NCBI RefSeq assembly: GCF_902635505.1 | Contig: NC_045428.1 | Coordinates: 300,505,107 to 300,569,106 of the forward strand | Direction: 5' to 3' | Source: Sarcophilus harrisii | Taxonomy: Eukaryota; Chordata; Mammalia; Dasyuromorphia; Dasyuridae | Length of the DNA stretch: 64,000 nt | In this document: positions 10,880 through 22,599 of the stretch, in pieces | Position numbering within the stretch: position 1 is the stretch's first letter | Layout: the number at the start of each line of letters is the position of its first letter | Notes under the pieces: generated by a model | What the model was told of the DNA's origin: nothing | The model's input: the letters and a program-made list of their open reading frames with translations, nothing else | The model's database searches: none | Translations under genes and position numbers: made by a program

Positions 10880-11635
10880 AATCTACATTCTTTTAAACTA
10901 AAAATGTGTTTAAAGGTTACTTTTTCTTGAAATAATAATAATTATTGACTTTCAGGGTGTGGGCCCATCTTTAAATAACATTCTTTAAAGTGGAATTACA
11001 AGACTAGATTCTCGAGTTTATAAATACTTTGGATTTTTTCCTCAACTTTGTGATTAGTTGACTTTCTGTTAACATTATTAATGTATAACTTTTATTATGT
11101 ATATGCAATAATTTTTATTTGAGGTTAGCATGATTTGTATAAAGCCCATAATTGTATAAATTATGGAGTATAGCAGTATCTGAAAGTATTATCCAGAAAG
11201 GATTTAATATCCTGATTGATAATAAAGTGTGAGAATTACAACAAATGAGAAAATCTTTATCTTAGAAATCCTTAAATTAGTGGAATTTCCACTCCTATTT
11301 TGGGAAAAAAAAAAAACAAATGAACTCTTATTTAAAGTAGAACTCTCTTAGAATAGTCTTTAGAGGAACTCATCCCCATAGTATTCCTCAACATTTGTTG
11401 AAGCCTTCCTTTATGTTCTGGCAGATTAAAAGAGTCCTCTTCATGAGGATAATGAAGAGTTTATGTGGAACACTTCAAATTTCTCAAAAGGTCCTAATAG
11501 ATTCCAGTTTTAATGATCATTTTATCTAAAAGATGTCTCTTGTATCATTATCCAGAAGTAAATTATCATTTTTTAGTTCATATAGTCTCTCCACCAACTT
11601 CCAAGTTCTAAAAAGATAGTTTCTCTGAGTGTAGA
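10880..11635. other. TEX55 intron 2, unassigned part
   Basis: AT-rich intronic sequence with no recognised element. Confidence 0.5.
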
Positions 11636-11639
11636 AATT

Positions 11640-11842
11640 GATGATTAGGGTTTGGGGGTGAGAGAATGTGATGTTTTGATATTGATCTATTTCTGATCAC
11701 TGGCCTCAGATGGCTCTGGAGGGGAAAGTGAGGCATGACCTTGCACAGCCCTCCCTGACTTAAATCCAATTCATTTGCATGTCATGGCATCACCTACCTG
11801 TTGTCATGGTCCTCTTCAAGAACAAAGGACAAACAACAACTT
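11640..11842 (+). repeat. SINE with ACAAC tail (RTE-type)
   Basis: CCTCAGATGGCTCTGGAGGG, GAGGCATGACCTTGCACAGC, CATGTCATGGCATCACC, AACAAAGGACAAACAACAAC. A second member lies at 62838-63022. The (ACA)n-like tail rather than poly(A) suggests mobilisation by an RTE LINE rather than L1. Confidence 0.75.
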
Positions 11843-12202
11843 TTGTGTGATGAGAAAAAGCAGGAACTGATCCAAAAACCATGTAGACAGGGAAAGGACA
11901 ATTAGAACAGAGAAAAGACTTCCCCCCCATAGGGAATCTCCCCTTAGACTCTGAAAGTTTGCATAAGGGTATACACTGAAAAGATCTTTTTTAAGGTAAT
12001 ATTTTCTCCTTCACCTGAGAAATTAGGAAGAACCATGTGCTAAATTAGGGGAAGCATATCAATTTTTAAAATCTGTTTGGGTTCTTGTGGTTTAGTAGAA
12101 GAGAGAAGTAACCAAATATACTCTGAGGTGTATAGTCTTAGCTCAGAATGCTAACATCAAGCTTTGGTGCTTGCTCTCTCTTTCTCTCTCTCTCCCTCTT
12201 AG

Positions 12203-12265
12203 CGGATCACTGAAAACTTAATCTATGAACTGCCTGAAGACCCTTTGTATTTTTTGCTGGGGCAG
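12203..12265 (+). CDS. TEX55: TEX55 coding exon 3
   Basis: Encodes residues 116-136, RITENLIYELPEDPLYFLLG plus Q, the second helix of the RIIa-like docking domain. The pattern ITENL-Y--P-DPL-FLL is the family hallmark: a Pro-Glu-Asp-Pro turn followed by a hydrophobic helix. Its acceptor follows a long CT tract (12177-12200), and the donor is CAG|gtatga. Both boundaries are phase 0. Confidence 0.88.
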
Positions 12266-12535
12266 GTATGAACTAGACCAAAAAGGAAAATAGTAATTTA
12301 TTTTTAGACCAGCTTCACAACAATTAAGTTCTGAGAGTACAGAAGGGAAGGGGAAGATTTCCTTAATGGGATGAAGAGTTGATTTCTTTTTAAATTAAGA
12401 ATAAATGTATTTAGATAGGAGTGATAGAATTGGGAAGACTTAAAGAGGCAACATAAAGTGAAACGAAAAAATGGGAGAATACTATATAAAGCAAGTTTAT
12501 TTGTTGTCTCCAAAAAAAATACCAGCCTAACTTCA

Positions 12536-12715
12536 GTGAGGCACAATGGAAAGAGTAATGGATTGGGAATCAGGTAATATAAGCTCCAGGCTCAGTTCTG
12601 TCACTGATCAGTTCTGTGACTTTAAACAAGTCATTACCTTTTTTGAACTTCAGTTTCTTTAGTTGCAAAATGAAAGGGTTTGAATAAATAGTTCTTTGGA
12701 TAGATAGTGGCCTTT
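12536..12715 (+). repeat. CORE-SINE (MIR/MON1-like)
   Basis: GAGGCACAATGGAAAGAGTA start, TCTGTGACTTTAAACAAGTC, TTGCAAAATGAAAGGGTTTG. Confidence 0.65.
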
Positions 12716-12879
12716 TGCCAGGAAAGATTGATGAATTCAGTCTTGGATGTTTTAAACTTGAAGTGAGAGCAGAATATCCATGTAAAAATTCAGAATGTTT
12801 GTAATTAGATATCTTGAAAGAAATCAGACCTGAGGTGGAACTTGTAGAAGAGAGTGTAGAAAGTATTTAGCTTTGTTGT

Positions 12880-13113
12880 TGTAGAGTCATTTCAGACTTT
12901 TCATGAGCCCATCTGGTATTTTCTTGGCAAAGATACTAGAACAGTTTGCCCTTTCCTTCTCCAGCTCCTGTGACACATGAGGAAACTTAAGCAGAGTTAA
13001 GTAACTTGCCTAGGGTCATACAGCTGGTATCTGAGGCCAAATTTGAAGTCAGGAAGAGGAGTCTCTCTGAGTTAAGACCCAGTGCTGTATCCATTGTGCC
13101 ATCTAACTGCCCA
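12880..13113 (-). repeat. MAR1-type SINE, antisense
   Basis: TTTCTTGGCAAAGATACTAG, CCTTTCCTTCTCCAGCTCC, ACTTGCCTAGGGTCATACAG, ATCCATTGTGCCATCTAAC. Confidence 0.85.
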
Positions 13114-13463
13114 TTAAGTTTTGAATTATGCCTCTATTTAGAATGTGAGAGTAGGAGTCACTAAAGAAAGAACCTAAATGGAGAACAGTATAAAATCATG
13201 AAAGCCAAGCAGAGGAGAAAGATTCAAGAAATTCTAATGTTCAGAAGCAAAAGTCAAGGCAAAAAGCAGACGTGCTGAGATATGTAGGAAGGAAAAATTG
13301 GGATTAGTGAAGATACAGAGATATTTTGAGGTAAGAGTGAGGGAAGGAATTAAGGTCAACCTGATGATATTTTCCTTAAAGTAAGAGACATGTTTATTTG
13401 TTGAGAGTAAAGACATAGTAGGATGGAAGAGTTTGAAGAGCTTCTTTGAAGAATATTTCAAGG

Positions 13464-13802
13464 CAGTGGTTCCCAACCTTTGTATCATAGACCCTTAGGC
13501 AAACTCAGAGTTATTGCAAGGACTCAGTTTAATAAGCAACTATGCTTATTAAAGCAGTGTGTAAGACTGTGTAAAGTGTAAGACTGAATAATGTCTTGCA
13601 CATATACATGATTTTTCAAAGGTATGCAGATGCTTCAAATAGAAATTTAAAGTAAACTAAATTTTGCTTTCTGTTATGTATTTTCTCAGTTATCAAAATG
13701 GATTTTCCAGTAAAACAGTACAAATACTATCTTAAGGAGTTCAGAAATAATTTTGAGATAAAAATTGAGAATTTTAATACTTGAGAATATTAGGAACCAC
13801 TG
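13464..13802 (+). mobile_element. hAT MITE (Charlie-like)
   Basis: Inverted ends CAGTGGTTCCCAACCTTT and AATATTAGGAACCACTG flank 339 bp with no transposase frame. No convincing 8-bp target duplication remains. It is an old copy. Confidence 0.75.
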
Positions 13803-14380
13803 CAGTTTTCTTCATTCAATCATGAAGTTCCTGCTCTATCCCTGGAACTGATATGCAAAAATGAAATGATCTGTACCCTCAAAGAGCTTATCAGGGGAAA
13901 CAACATTCCCATATGAGTTATGTATAAAATAAATGAAAGGTAATTGAGATGAGGAAAAGGTGTTTGCCACACTAGCCAAGTAAGGATCAGGGAAGATCTT
14001 GGGTAGGAGGTGGCACTTGAGATGTGCCTTGAAGGATTCCACAAGATGAGGAAAAAAGAGTATATTCTAAGAATAGTGGAACAGCCTATTCAAAGACTCC
14101 TATGGAAGATGAAATATAATATGCAAAGAATAGCAAAAAGGCCAGTTTGAGTTTATCAAAAAAAATATAGTAAGAGAAATGATTCAAACTATAGAGGCAG
14201 GCTAGGATAAGGTAAGTATCAAATAGATCATACTTGTTCTGACAAGCAATAGGAAATAAATGAAACTTATTGAATAGGAAAGTGACATTGTAAGGCTTGC
14301 TTTTTGGAATATGTAAAGTATGTGGATGATGGTTAGAGAGAGGAGAAGACCAATCAGAGATGAAGGCCTGTGTGAATTGA
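13803..14380 (+). repeat. Ancient mammalian repeat, family not resolved
   Basis: Contains TCTGTACCCTCAAAGAGCTT, GAGATGTGCCTTGAAGGATT and ATTGAATAGGAAAGTGACAT, wording typical of an old dispersed mammalian element also seen near 10.6, 29.6 and 38.0 kb. The rest of the interval to 15.0 kb is unassigned. Confidence 0.4.
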
Positions 14381-15039
14381 TAGAAGGGGGGACAGATGCA
14401 AGAGATTATGGTGGTAGAATGAATGTGACTTGCCCAAATGAATGGATACAGAGTGAGGAGGAGAGTGAGAGATTAGTAACTCCAATGTTATGAGCTGGAG
14501 TGACTGGAAAAAGGGTGGTTTTCTTGACTGAAATAAAGTTTTGACAGAATAAAATTTTGTTCTGGGTGGAAAGAGAAAGCTCTGTTTCAAACATGCTGAA
14601 TTTGAAATATGAAACACTGAAGTCTGCTATATATGCTGTCAATGATTTGGGACTTGCATTCAACGAGAGCTCCTGGCTGGATATCTTGATCTTCTAGACA
14701 CTAACTAGGAGATGACACTAACAGGAGATGAGTGTAGAAGAATGGGGTGTCCCTGGAATACTTCTTTGTATAACCTTTGTGTTTTATATTTGTATGAGGG
14801 TCAGATATTATGGGCCCTCGTTTGCTTTGTACTTCTGCATAGTGATTAGGGATCAACCACTGCAATAGGACCCATGCAACCAGCACTCCACATCATTTTG
14901 AGTCACATGACCCAGGTTCAGCTTGCATGATATAACCAACCCTTTAAATCATAATCAGGACACAAGAAAATACCATAATGACAGCAGTGGTTCTTGAGAT
15001 CAGAATGAGCTTTCTAATATGGCATAGTGATCATAAGAT

Positions 15040-15230
15040 CATAGAGATGGTATTGGAATTGGTTCTGGAAGGAATTCTTCTCAAGAGCTCCAGCTCTTCT
15101 GAGACGTTGTGTAAATTGAGGCTCAGAAAGTTTGAGCAACTTGTTCAAAATCACATCATAAATAATTAGCAAAAGCTAGGATTTGACTCAGGCCCAACAT
15201 GCTGTCCGACACTATCTCAGAAGAGCTGGG
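15040..15230 (-). repeat. MIR-like SINE, antisense
   Basis: TTGAGGCTCAGAAAGTTTGA, AACTTGTTCAAAATCACATC, AGGATTTGACTCAGGCCC: the antisense MIR core in order. Confidence 0.7.
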
Positions 15231-15401
15231 CCTTCTCAGTAGGGGTAGACCAAAGACGTGTATGAAAGAGAGCTCCCAATTATATCTCTTTGTGTTTTAG
15301 CTTCTTTGGGGACAGATAACACCTGTGCACAGAAATAATTGTTTCAGTAGCCATAATCTAGGGGTGATGGTATGTTAAATAGTAATTACAAGTAAGCCAA
15401 A

Positions 15402-18400
15402 CTCAAAGAAAAAATATTTGACATTTGTTTTAGAGAAAATTCTCTCTCGCCTCATTAAAAACGGGGGAGAGGAAAAGGGAAAAGAAAAGAGTAATAAGGG
15501 AAGGAAGGGGAAAGACTCAAAGGGGGAGGGAGGGATTATAAAGAGGATAAGTATCGTGATACAAGAGGGATACATAAAGTTTAAAAGGGGAAAGAGGGTT
15601 GGTGGAGGCAAGAATAAGTAAAGCACAATCTGGGGTTATTAGGATGGCAGGAAATACAGATTTAGTAATTCTAACCGTAAATGTGAATGGGATGAACTCC
15701 CCCATAAAGAGGAGGCAGATAGCAGACTGGATCAAAAGTCAGAACCCTACAATATGTTGTTTACAAGAAACACATTTAAAGCAGGGGATACATATAGAGT
15801 AAAGGTAAAAGGCTGGAGCAAAATCTATTATGCTTCAGGTGAAGTCAAAAAAGCAGGGGTAGCCATCCTTATCTCAGATCAAGCAAAAGTAAAAATTGAT
15901 CTAATTAAAAGAGATAAGGAAGGAAACTACATCCTGCTAAAGGGTAGCATAAACAACGAAGCAATATCAATATTAAACATATATGCACCAAGTGGTATGG
16001 CACTCAGCTTCCTAAAGGAGAAGTTGAAAGAGTTGCAAGAAGAAATAGACAACAAAACTGTAATAGTAGGAGATCTCAACCTTGCACTCTCAGAATTAGA
16101 CAAATCAAACCACAAAACAAATAAGAAAGAAATTAAAGAAGTAAATAGAATATTAGAAAAATTAGGTATGTTGGATCTTTGGAGAAAATTGAATGGAGAT
16201 AGAAGGGAATATACTTTCTTCTCAGCAGTTCATGGAACCTATTCAAAAATTGACCATATATTAGGACATAAAGACCTCAAAATTAAATGCAAGAAAGCAG
16301 AAATAGTAAATGCTTTCTTTCAGATCATGATGCAATAAAAACTACATTCAACAAAAAATTAGGGGGAAATAGACCAAAAAGTAATTGGAAACTAAACAAT
16401 CTCATCTTAAAGAATGATTGGGTGAAGCAGCAAATTATAGATACAATAAATAATTTCACTCAAGATAAAGACAATGATGAGACATCATACCAAAATTTGT
16501 GGGATGCAGCCAAAGCGGTAATAAGAGGGAATTTTATATCCTTAGAGGCTTACTTGAATAAAACAGAGAAAGAAAAGATTAATGAATTGGGCTTGCAAAC
16601 TAAAAAACTAAAAAGACCAAATTAAAACCCACAATCAAATACTAAATTGGAAATTCTAAAATTAAAAGGAGAAATTAAAAATATTGAAAGTAAAAAAACT
16701 ATTGAACTAATTAATAAAACTAAGAGTTGGTTCTATGAAAAAGCCAATAAAATAGATAAGCCTTTGGTAAATCTGATTAGAAAAAGGAGGGAGGAAAATG
16801 AAATTAGTAGTTTTAAAAATGAAAAGGGAGAACTTTCCACCAATGAAGAGGAAATTAGAGAAATAATGAGTTATTTTGCTCAACTTTATGCCAATAAATT
16901 TGATAACCTAAGTGAAATGGATGACTACCTCCAAAAATATAGACTTCCCAGACTAACAGAGAGGAAGTAAATTGTTGAATAGTCCCATTTCAGAAAAAGA
17001 AATAGAACAGGCAATTAAACAACTCCCTAAGAAAAAATCCCCAGGGACCAGATGGATTTACATGTGAATTTTACCAAACATTTAAAGAACAATTGGCCTA
17101 ATGCTATATAAATTATTTGATAAAATAGGGAATGAAGGAGTCCTACCAAATTCCTTCTATGACACAGACATGGTACTGATACCTAAACCAGGTTGGCTGA
17201 AAACAGAGAAAGAAAATTATAGACCAATCTCCCTAATGAATATTGATGCTAAAATCTTAAATAAGATATTAGCAAAAAGACTACAGAAAATCATCTCCAA
17301 GTTAATACACTATGATCAAGTAGGATTTATACCAGGAATGCAGGGCTGGTTCAGTATTAGGAAAACTATCAATATAATTGGCCATGTTAATAACCAAATT
17401 AACAAAAACCATATGATCATCTCAATAGATGCAGAAAAAGCATTTGATAAAATCCAACATCCATTCCTATTAAAAACACTTGAGAGTATAGGAATAAATG
17501 GACTTTTCCTTAAAATAATCAGCAGCATCTATTTAAAACCATCAGTAAGCATCATATGTAATGGAGACAAACTGCAACCATTCCCAATAAGATCTGGAGT
17601 GAAACAAGGTTGCCCCACTATCACCGTTACTATTTAATATTGTATTAGAAACACTAGCTATAGCAATAAGAGCTGAGAAAAGATTAAAGGAATAAGAATA
17701 GGCAATGAGGAAGCCAAATTATCACTCTTTTGCCGACATAGATGGTATACTTAGAGAACCCCAGAGATTCTGCTAAAAGTTATTAGAAATAATCCACAAC
17801 TTTAGCAAAGTTGCTGGTTATAAAATAAACCCACATAAGTCATCAGCATTCTTATATATCACTAACAAAATCCAACAGTCAGAGTTACAAAGAGAAATTC
17901 CATTTAAAGTAACTACTGATAATATAAAATATTTAGGAATCTATCTGCCAAGGGAAAATCAGAAACTTTATGAGCAAAATTACAGACCACTTTTCACACA
18001 AATTAAGTCTGATCTAACCAATTGGAAAATATTAAATGCTCTTGGATAGGGCGAGCAAATATAATAAAAATGACAATATTACCTAAACTAATCTATTTAT
18101 TTAGTGCTATACCAATCAGACTCCCACAAAACTATTTTAATGACCTAGAAAAATAACAACAAAGTTCATATGGAAAAACAAAAGGTCAAAATTTCAAGGG
18201 AATTAATGAAAAAAAATCAAATGATGGTGGCTTAGCTGTACCAGATCTAAAATTATATTATAGAGCAGCAGTTACCAAAACTATTTGGTATTGGCTAAGG
18301 AATAGATTAGTTGATCAGTGGAATAGATTAGGTTCAAGGGACAAAACAGTCAACAAATATAGCAACCTAGTCTTTGACAAACCCAAAGATCCCAGCTTTT

Positions 18401-20213
18401 GGGATAAGAACTTACTGTTTGATAAAATTGCTGGGAAAATTGGAAACTAATATGGCAGAAACTAGGCATTGATCCATACTTAACGCCGTACACCAAGATA
18501 AGGTCAAAATGGGTTCATGACCTAGGCATAAAGAATGAAATTATTAATAAATTAGAGGAACATAGGATAGTTTACCTCTCAGACCTGTGGAAGGGGAAGG
18601 TCTTTATGACCAAAGCAGAACTAGAGATCATTACTGATCACAAAATAGAAAATTTCGATTATACCAAACTGAAAAGGTTTGTACAAACAAAACTAATGCA
18701 GACAAGATTAGAAGGAAGCAATAAACTGGGAAAATATTTTTACAGTCAAAGGTTCTGATAAAGGCCTCATTTCCAAAATATATGAGAATTAACTCTAATT
18801 TATAAAAAATCAAGCCATTCTCCAATTGAAAAATGGTCAAAGGATATGAACAGACAATTCTCAGATGAAGAAATTGAAACTATTTCTAGTCATATGAAAA
18901 GATGCTCCAAGTCATTATTAATCGAGAAATGCAAATTAAGAAAACTCTAAGATACCACTACACACCTGTCAGATTGAGCTAAGATGACAGGAAAAAATAA
19001 TGATGATTGTTGAGGGGATGCGGAAAACTGGGACATTGATGCATTGTTGGTGGAGATGTGAACGAATCCAACCATTTTGGAGAGTAGTTTGGAACTATGC
19101 TCAAAAAGTTATCAAACTGTGCATACCCTTTGATCCACAGTGTTACTACTGGGCTTATATCCCAAAGAGATTATAAAGAAGGAAAGGGACCTGTATGTGC
19201 ACGAATGTTTGTGGCAGCCCTTTTGTAGTGGCTAGAAACTGGAAACTGAATGGATGTCCATCAGTTGGAGAATGAGCTGAATAAATTGTGGTATATGAAA
19301 ATTATGGAATATTACTGTTCTGTAAGAAATGACCAACAGGATGATTTCAGAAAGGCCTGGAGAGACTTACACGAACTGATGCTGAGTGAAATGAGCAGGA
19401 CCAGGAGATCATTATATACTTCAACAACAATACTAGATTATGACCAGTTCTGATGGATCAGGCCATCCTCAGCAACGAGATCAACCAAATCATTTCTAAT
19501 GGAGCAGTAATGAACTGAACTAGCTATACCCAGAAAAATAACTCTGGGAGATGACTAAAAACCATTACATTGAATTCCCAATCCCTATAGTTATGCACAC
19601 CTGCATTTTTGATTTCCTTCACAAGCTAATTGTACAATAATTCAGAGTCTGATTCTTTTTGTACAGCAAAATAATGTTTTGGTCATGTATACTTATTGTG
19701 TATCTAAGTTATATTTTAATATATTTTAACATCTACTGGTCATCCTGACATTAAGGGGAGGGGGGGGGGTAAGAGGTGAAAAATTGGAACAAGAGGTTTG
19801 GCAATTGTTAATGCTGTAAAGTTACCTATGTATATATCCTGTAAATAAAAGGCTATTAAATAAAAAAAAAAAAAAAGAAAAATAACTCTGGGAGATGACT
19901 AAAAACCATTACATTAAATTCCCAATCCCTATATTTATGCACACATGCATTTTTGATTTCCTTCACAAGCTAATTGTATAATATTCAGAGTCTGATTCTT
20001 TTGTACAGCAAAATAATGTTTTGGTCATGTATACTTATTGTGTATCTAAGTTATATTTTAATATATTTAACATCTACTGGTCATCCTGCCATCTAGGGAG
20101 GGGTGGGGGGTAGAGGTGAAAAATTGGAACAAGAGGTTTGGCAATTGTTAATGCTGTAAAGTTACCCATGTATATATCCTGTAAATAAAAGGCTATTAAA
20201 TAAAAAAAAAAAA
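15402..20213 (+). mobile_element. L1 LINE in TEX55 intron 3: ORF2 plus 3' UTR, with a second tandem 3' end
   Basis: About 4.8 kb, flanked by perfect 14-bp duplications ACAAGTAAGCCAAA (15388-15401 and 20214-20227). It is 5' truncated in the purine-rich linker before ORF2. ORF2 begins at ATG 15644 (MAGNTDLVILTVNVNG). Endonuclease signatures follow: QETHL, YAPSG, GDLNL, SKIDHI, SDHDA. The RT has [21 protein letters not shown] and SGVKQGCP; the FADD box near 17730 is shifted out of frame. The end of ORF2 (HCWW-like to ARNWKLNGCPSV) is near 19.1-19.5 kb. Several frameshifts and stops make it inactive. The 3' UTR ends AATAAAAGGCTATTAAAT plus A-run at 19875. A second copy of the last ~330 bp (19876-20213) follows with its own tail. 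It lies in the same direction as TEX55 and ends 34 bases before exon 4. Confidence 0.95.
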
Positions 20214-20261
20214 ACAAGTAAGCCAAAAAAAAGAAATTTGCTTTTCCTTTTTTATTCTCAG

Positions 20262-20300
20262 ATTCAACAATTAATCAAAGAGAGGGATGAAAAAAAGTAA
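20262..20300 (+). CDS. TEX55: TEX55 terminal coding exon 4
   Basis: Encodes the last 12 residues, IQQLIKERDEKK, then TAA (20298-20300). It follows ttattctcag in phase 0 and extends the helix of the RIIa-like domain with a charged tail, as in other docking-domain proteins. The acceptor has a good pyrimidine tract, but L1 sequence begins only 34 bases upstream, so the normal branch point may have been displaced. The exon would be too short to find alone; it is supported by matching phase, an intact acceptor, family-like sequence and a poly(A) signal right after the stop. Confidence 0.8.
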   Translation: MQQLIKERDEKK

Positions 20301-20308
20301 AACCTGCA

Positions 20309-20314
20309 AATAAA
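20309..20314 (+). terminator. Poly(A) signal AATAAA of TEX55
   Basis: A canonical AATAAA starts 9 bases after the TEX55 stop codon, implying a very short 3' UTR of some 25-40 bases. Confidence 0.6.
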
Positions 20315-20802
20315 GAACTTTCCCTCATTCTCAACCATCATCCGTCTCAGAATCAAATTGACTTTTTTTAATCTCTTAATACAATTTCTCCATCTGAAAA
20401 ATCACTTTGGATAGCTAGCTACTGGCAGTTATTCTGCCTAAATGGATCCTCAATTTTCACACTTGATATGTCTTTTTGTTGAATGAAATATCTGGTTATA
20501 GCAATATCAGAGAATATTCTGTACTCATTAGCACAAACTTCTCAGGACATCCTTTTTTTCATGAATTGTTGCCTCAGCCTAGGAATCCATCACTGAGAAA
20601 AGCTAGGCTAGTCCACAGACAGGACTTACATCTGCTTCTGGAATGGAATTGTACTTCAAGCCTTTCTACCTTACCAAAACTGGCCAAAGTTTGTGCCTTG
20701 TTGTCACAGGCAAGAAAAACCACAATCACCTCAATCCTATGGTGAGGAGCATTTATTGGAGAATCTGAACAAGAATCATATAGACTGAAAATAATAATAA
20801 AT

Positions 20803-20825
20803 AATATATATATATATATATATAT
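20803..20825 (+). repeat. (TA)n microsatellite
   Basis: Short pure TA run between unassigned sequence and a MIR-like SINE. Confidence 0.9.
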
Positions 20826-20999
20826 GGGGTCTGTTATGCTCCAGGCACTGTTCTAAGGACTTTACAATCATTCATTATCTCATTTGATTCTCACAATAAC
20901 CCTAGGAAATAGGTGTGCTTATTACTATTCCCATTTGATAGATGAGGAAATCAAGACAAATAGGATCAAAGTGATTTGTCCAAGTAATAGCAATGATAT
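20826..20999 (-). repeat. MIR-like SINE, first part (antisense)
   Basis: CCAGGCACTGTTCTAAGGAC, CTCATTTGATTCTCACAATA, GATGAGGAAATCAAGACAAA. A related part resumes at 21368-21480, with an L1 3' end between them. Confidence 0.65.
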
Positions 21000-21367
21000 G
21001 GGAATGATTTTTCTATTCTCAGCAATACCATGATCCAAGGCTACTATGGATGACTTTTAAGATGAAAGATGCTATCCATACCTAGAAAAAGAACTGATTT
21101 TGTCTGAATAAAGATTGAAGCATACTTTTTTTTTATTTTTTCTTGAGGGTTTGGGATGGAGGTGTGAAAATCAATGTTTTTTTTTTCACAATATGACTTT
21201 TATAGAAATGTTTTGTATAACTTCATGTGTGGCTTCTTAATGTGGGGGGGGTGGTAAAGTGGGAAGAAAGGAGAAATCTGGAACTCTAAATTTTAAAAAC
21301 AAATGTTAAAAATTGAAAATAAAATATTTTTTTTTTTTGAAAATAAAATATTTTTAAAAGAAAAAAT
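21000..21367 (+). mobile_element. Older L1 3' end
   Basis: GATGCTATCCATACCTAGAA, AAAGAACTGATTTTGTCTGA, AAGATTGAAGCATAC, then a G-rich patch and a tail with AAAATAAAATATTTTT. It is a distinct, older 3'-UTR type from the 15.4-kb L1 and also appears at 27.2 kb. Confidence 0.6.
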
Positions 21368-21480
21368 AACACATATAAATGATGTGATTTGTCCAGGGTC
21401 ATACAGTGGAGGTTGGATTTGAACTTGGGTCTTCCTGACTCCAGGTCTAGTATTCCATCCACAATGATACCTAGCTGCCC
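21368..21480 (-). repeat. SINE (MIR/WSINE-like), antisense
   Basis: GATTTGTCCAGGGTCATACA, TTGAACTTGGGTCTTCCTGA, CAATGATACCTAGCTGCCC. Confidence 0.75.
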
Positions 21481-21679
21481 AAAAGTTGAAAAGGTATGAG
21501 TGAGTTGCAACTTTTACCACTGGAGGGAGTGCTCACACCACTGAGATCAAAGATCCATTCAATCTTCAATTATTTACCTCCAGAAGATCTGTGTAATAAT
21601 AAATACACACATTTCCTAACATATATAGTACACATAGATTTTTCTGGTGTGGACTAATTACTTTTTAATGATTATGGAA

Positions 21680-21860
21680 TCTCATAATGCAGATCTTCAG
21701 CTGATCTGGACCTTAAAGAGTATTGCCTGGGGCCCTGACACTTTAAGTGACTTTCAGATGACTACATAGCTACCAACTTACAAGTTAAAAGTAGGACTCA
21801 AACTCGATCTTCCTGAGTCCAAGCTAGGACTCTGCCCACTATGCCACTTTTCCTCTAATG
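21680..21860 (-). repeat. MIR-like SINE, antisense
   Basis: GAGTATTGCCTGGGGCCCTG, AGTAGGACTCAAACTCGATC, CTCTGCCCACTATGCCAC. Confidence 0.65.
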
Positions 21861-21889
21861 TATTCATTATAGTAATAATCCTACTGTGT

Positions 21890-22078
21890 AGCATAGAATA
21901 TTTTAAGTTTTGCGAAGCCCTTAGCAAATATCCCAACTGATACTCTCAATAGCCTGAGGAAACTAAGGCAAAGGGTGGTTAAGTGACTTGCCCAAGATCA
22001 CACAAGTACTAAGTGTGTGAGGCCAAATTTGAACTCAGATCTTGACTCGACCAGCATTCATTATACCACCTAATGTAC
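21890..22078 (-). repeat. SINE, antisense
   Basis: GTGACTTGCCCAAGATCACA, GAGGCCAAATTTGAACTCAG, CATTATACCACCTAATG. Confidence 0.8.
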
Positions 22079-22079
22079 A

Positions 22080-22255
22080 TGCACACTCTCTTAACTTCTC
22101 TCTTTCCTCCTCCCTCATCTTCCCTCCCTCCCTCTATATCTCTCTCTGTCTCCCTCTCTCCTTCTCCCCCTTCCTTCTCCCTCTCTCCCTTTCTCTCTCT
22201 CTCTTTATCCCTCCATCCCATATATATGCATGTATATGTATACACACACATATTT
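22080..22255 (+). repeat. Pyrimidine-rich simple repeat plus TA/CA tract
   Basis: About 130 bases of CT-rich low-complexity sequence followed by ATATATGCATGTATATGTAT and CACACACA. Confidence 0.9.
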
Positions 22256-22599
22256 GAGAACAGACTTGTGATTTGATACATGGAATCTCCTATAGAAAAG
22301 TTTCTTCCTTAAATGCAGATTGACACTTTCTCTACTACATACATTATCATAGAGAAATAGGATAGGAAATAGGATAGGAAAGGCAGAGCTTGGACATAAG
22401 CCTTTTTGACTCTAAGGCTGATTCTTTATCCACTAGGCCACACTGTGTGTATGTGTGCACATGCTCTGTATTCCTGATGACTGCCTAGTAGCCTAGCTTA
22501 TTTCAGAGAGGCTTATCACCAGCTTAGCCACAGATGATGAACCAAGAAACTTTCTTTTTGGCCAAGAAACTCTCAAAGCTCATCTATTAAAAATCAATG

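Noticed and set aside
15418-17637. A series of open frames with endonuclease and reverse-transcriptase motifs
   Set aside because: Fragments of one inactivated L1 ORF2, not separate host genes.
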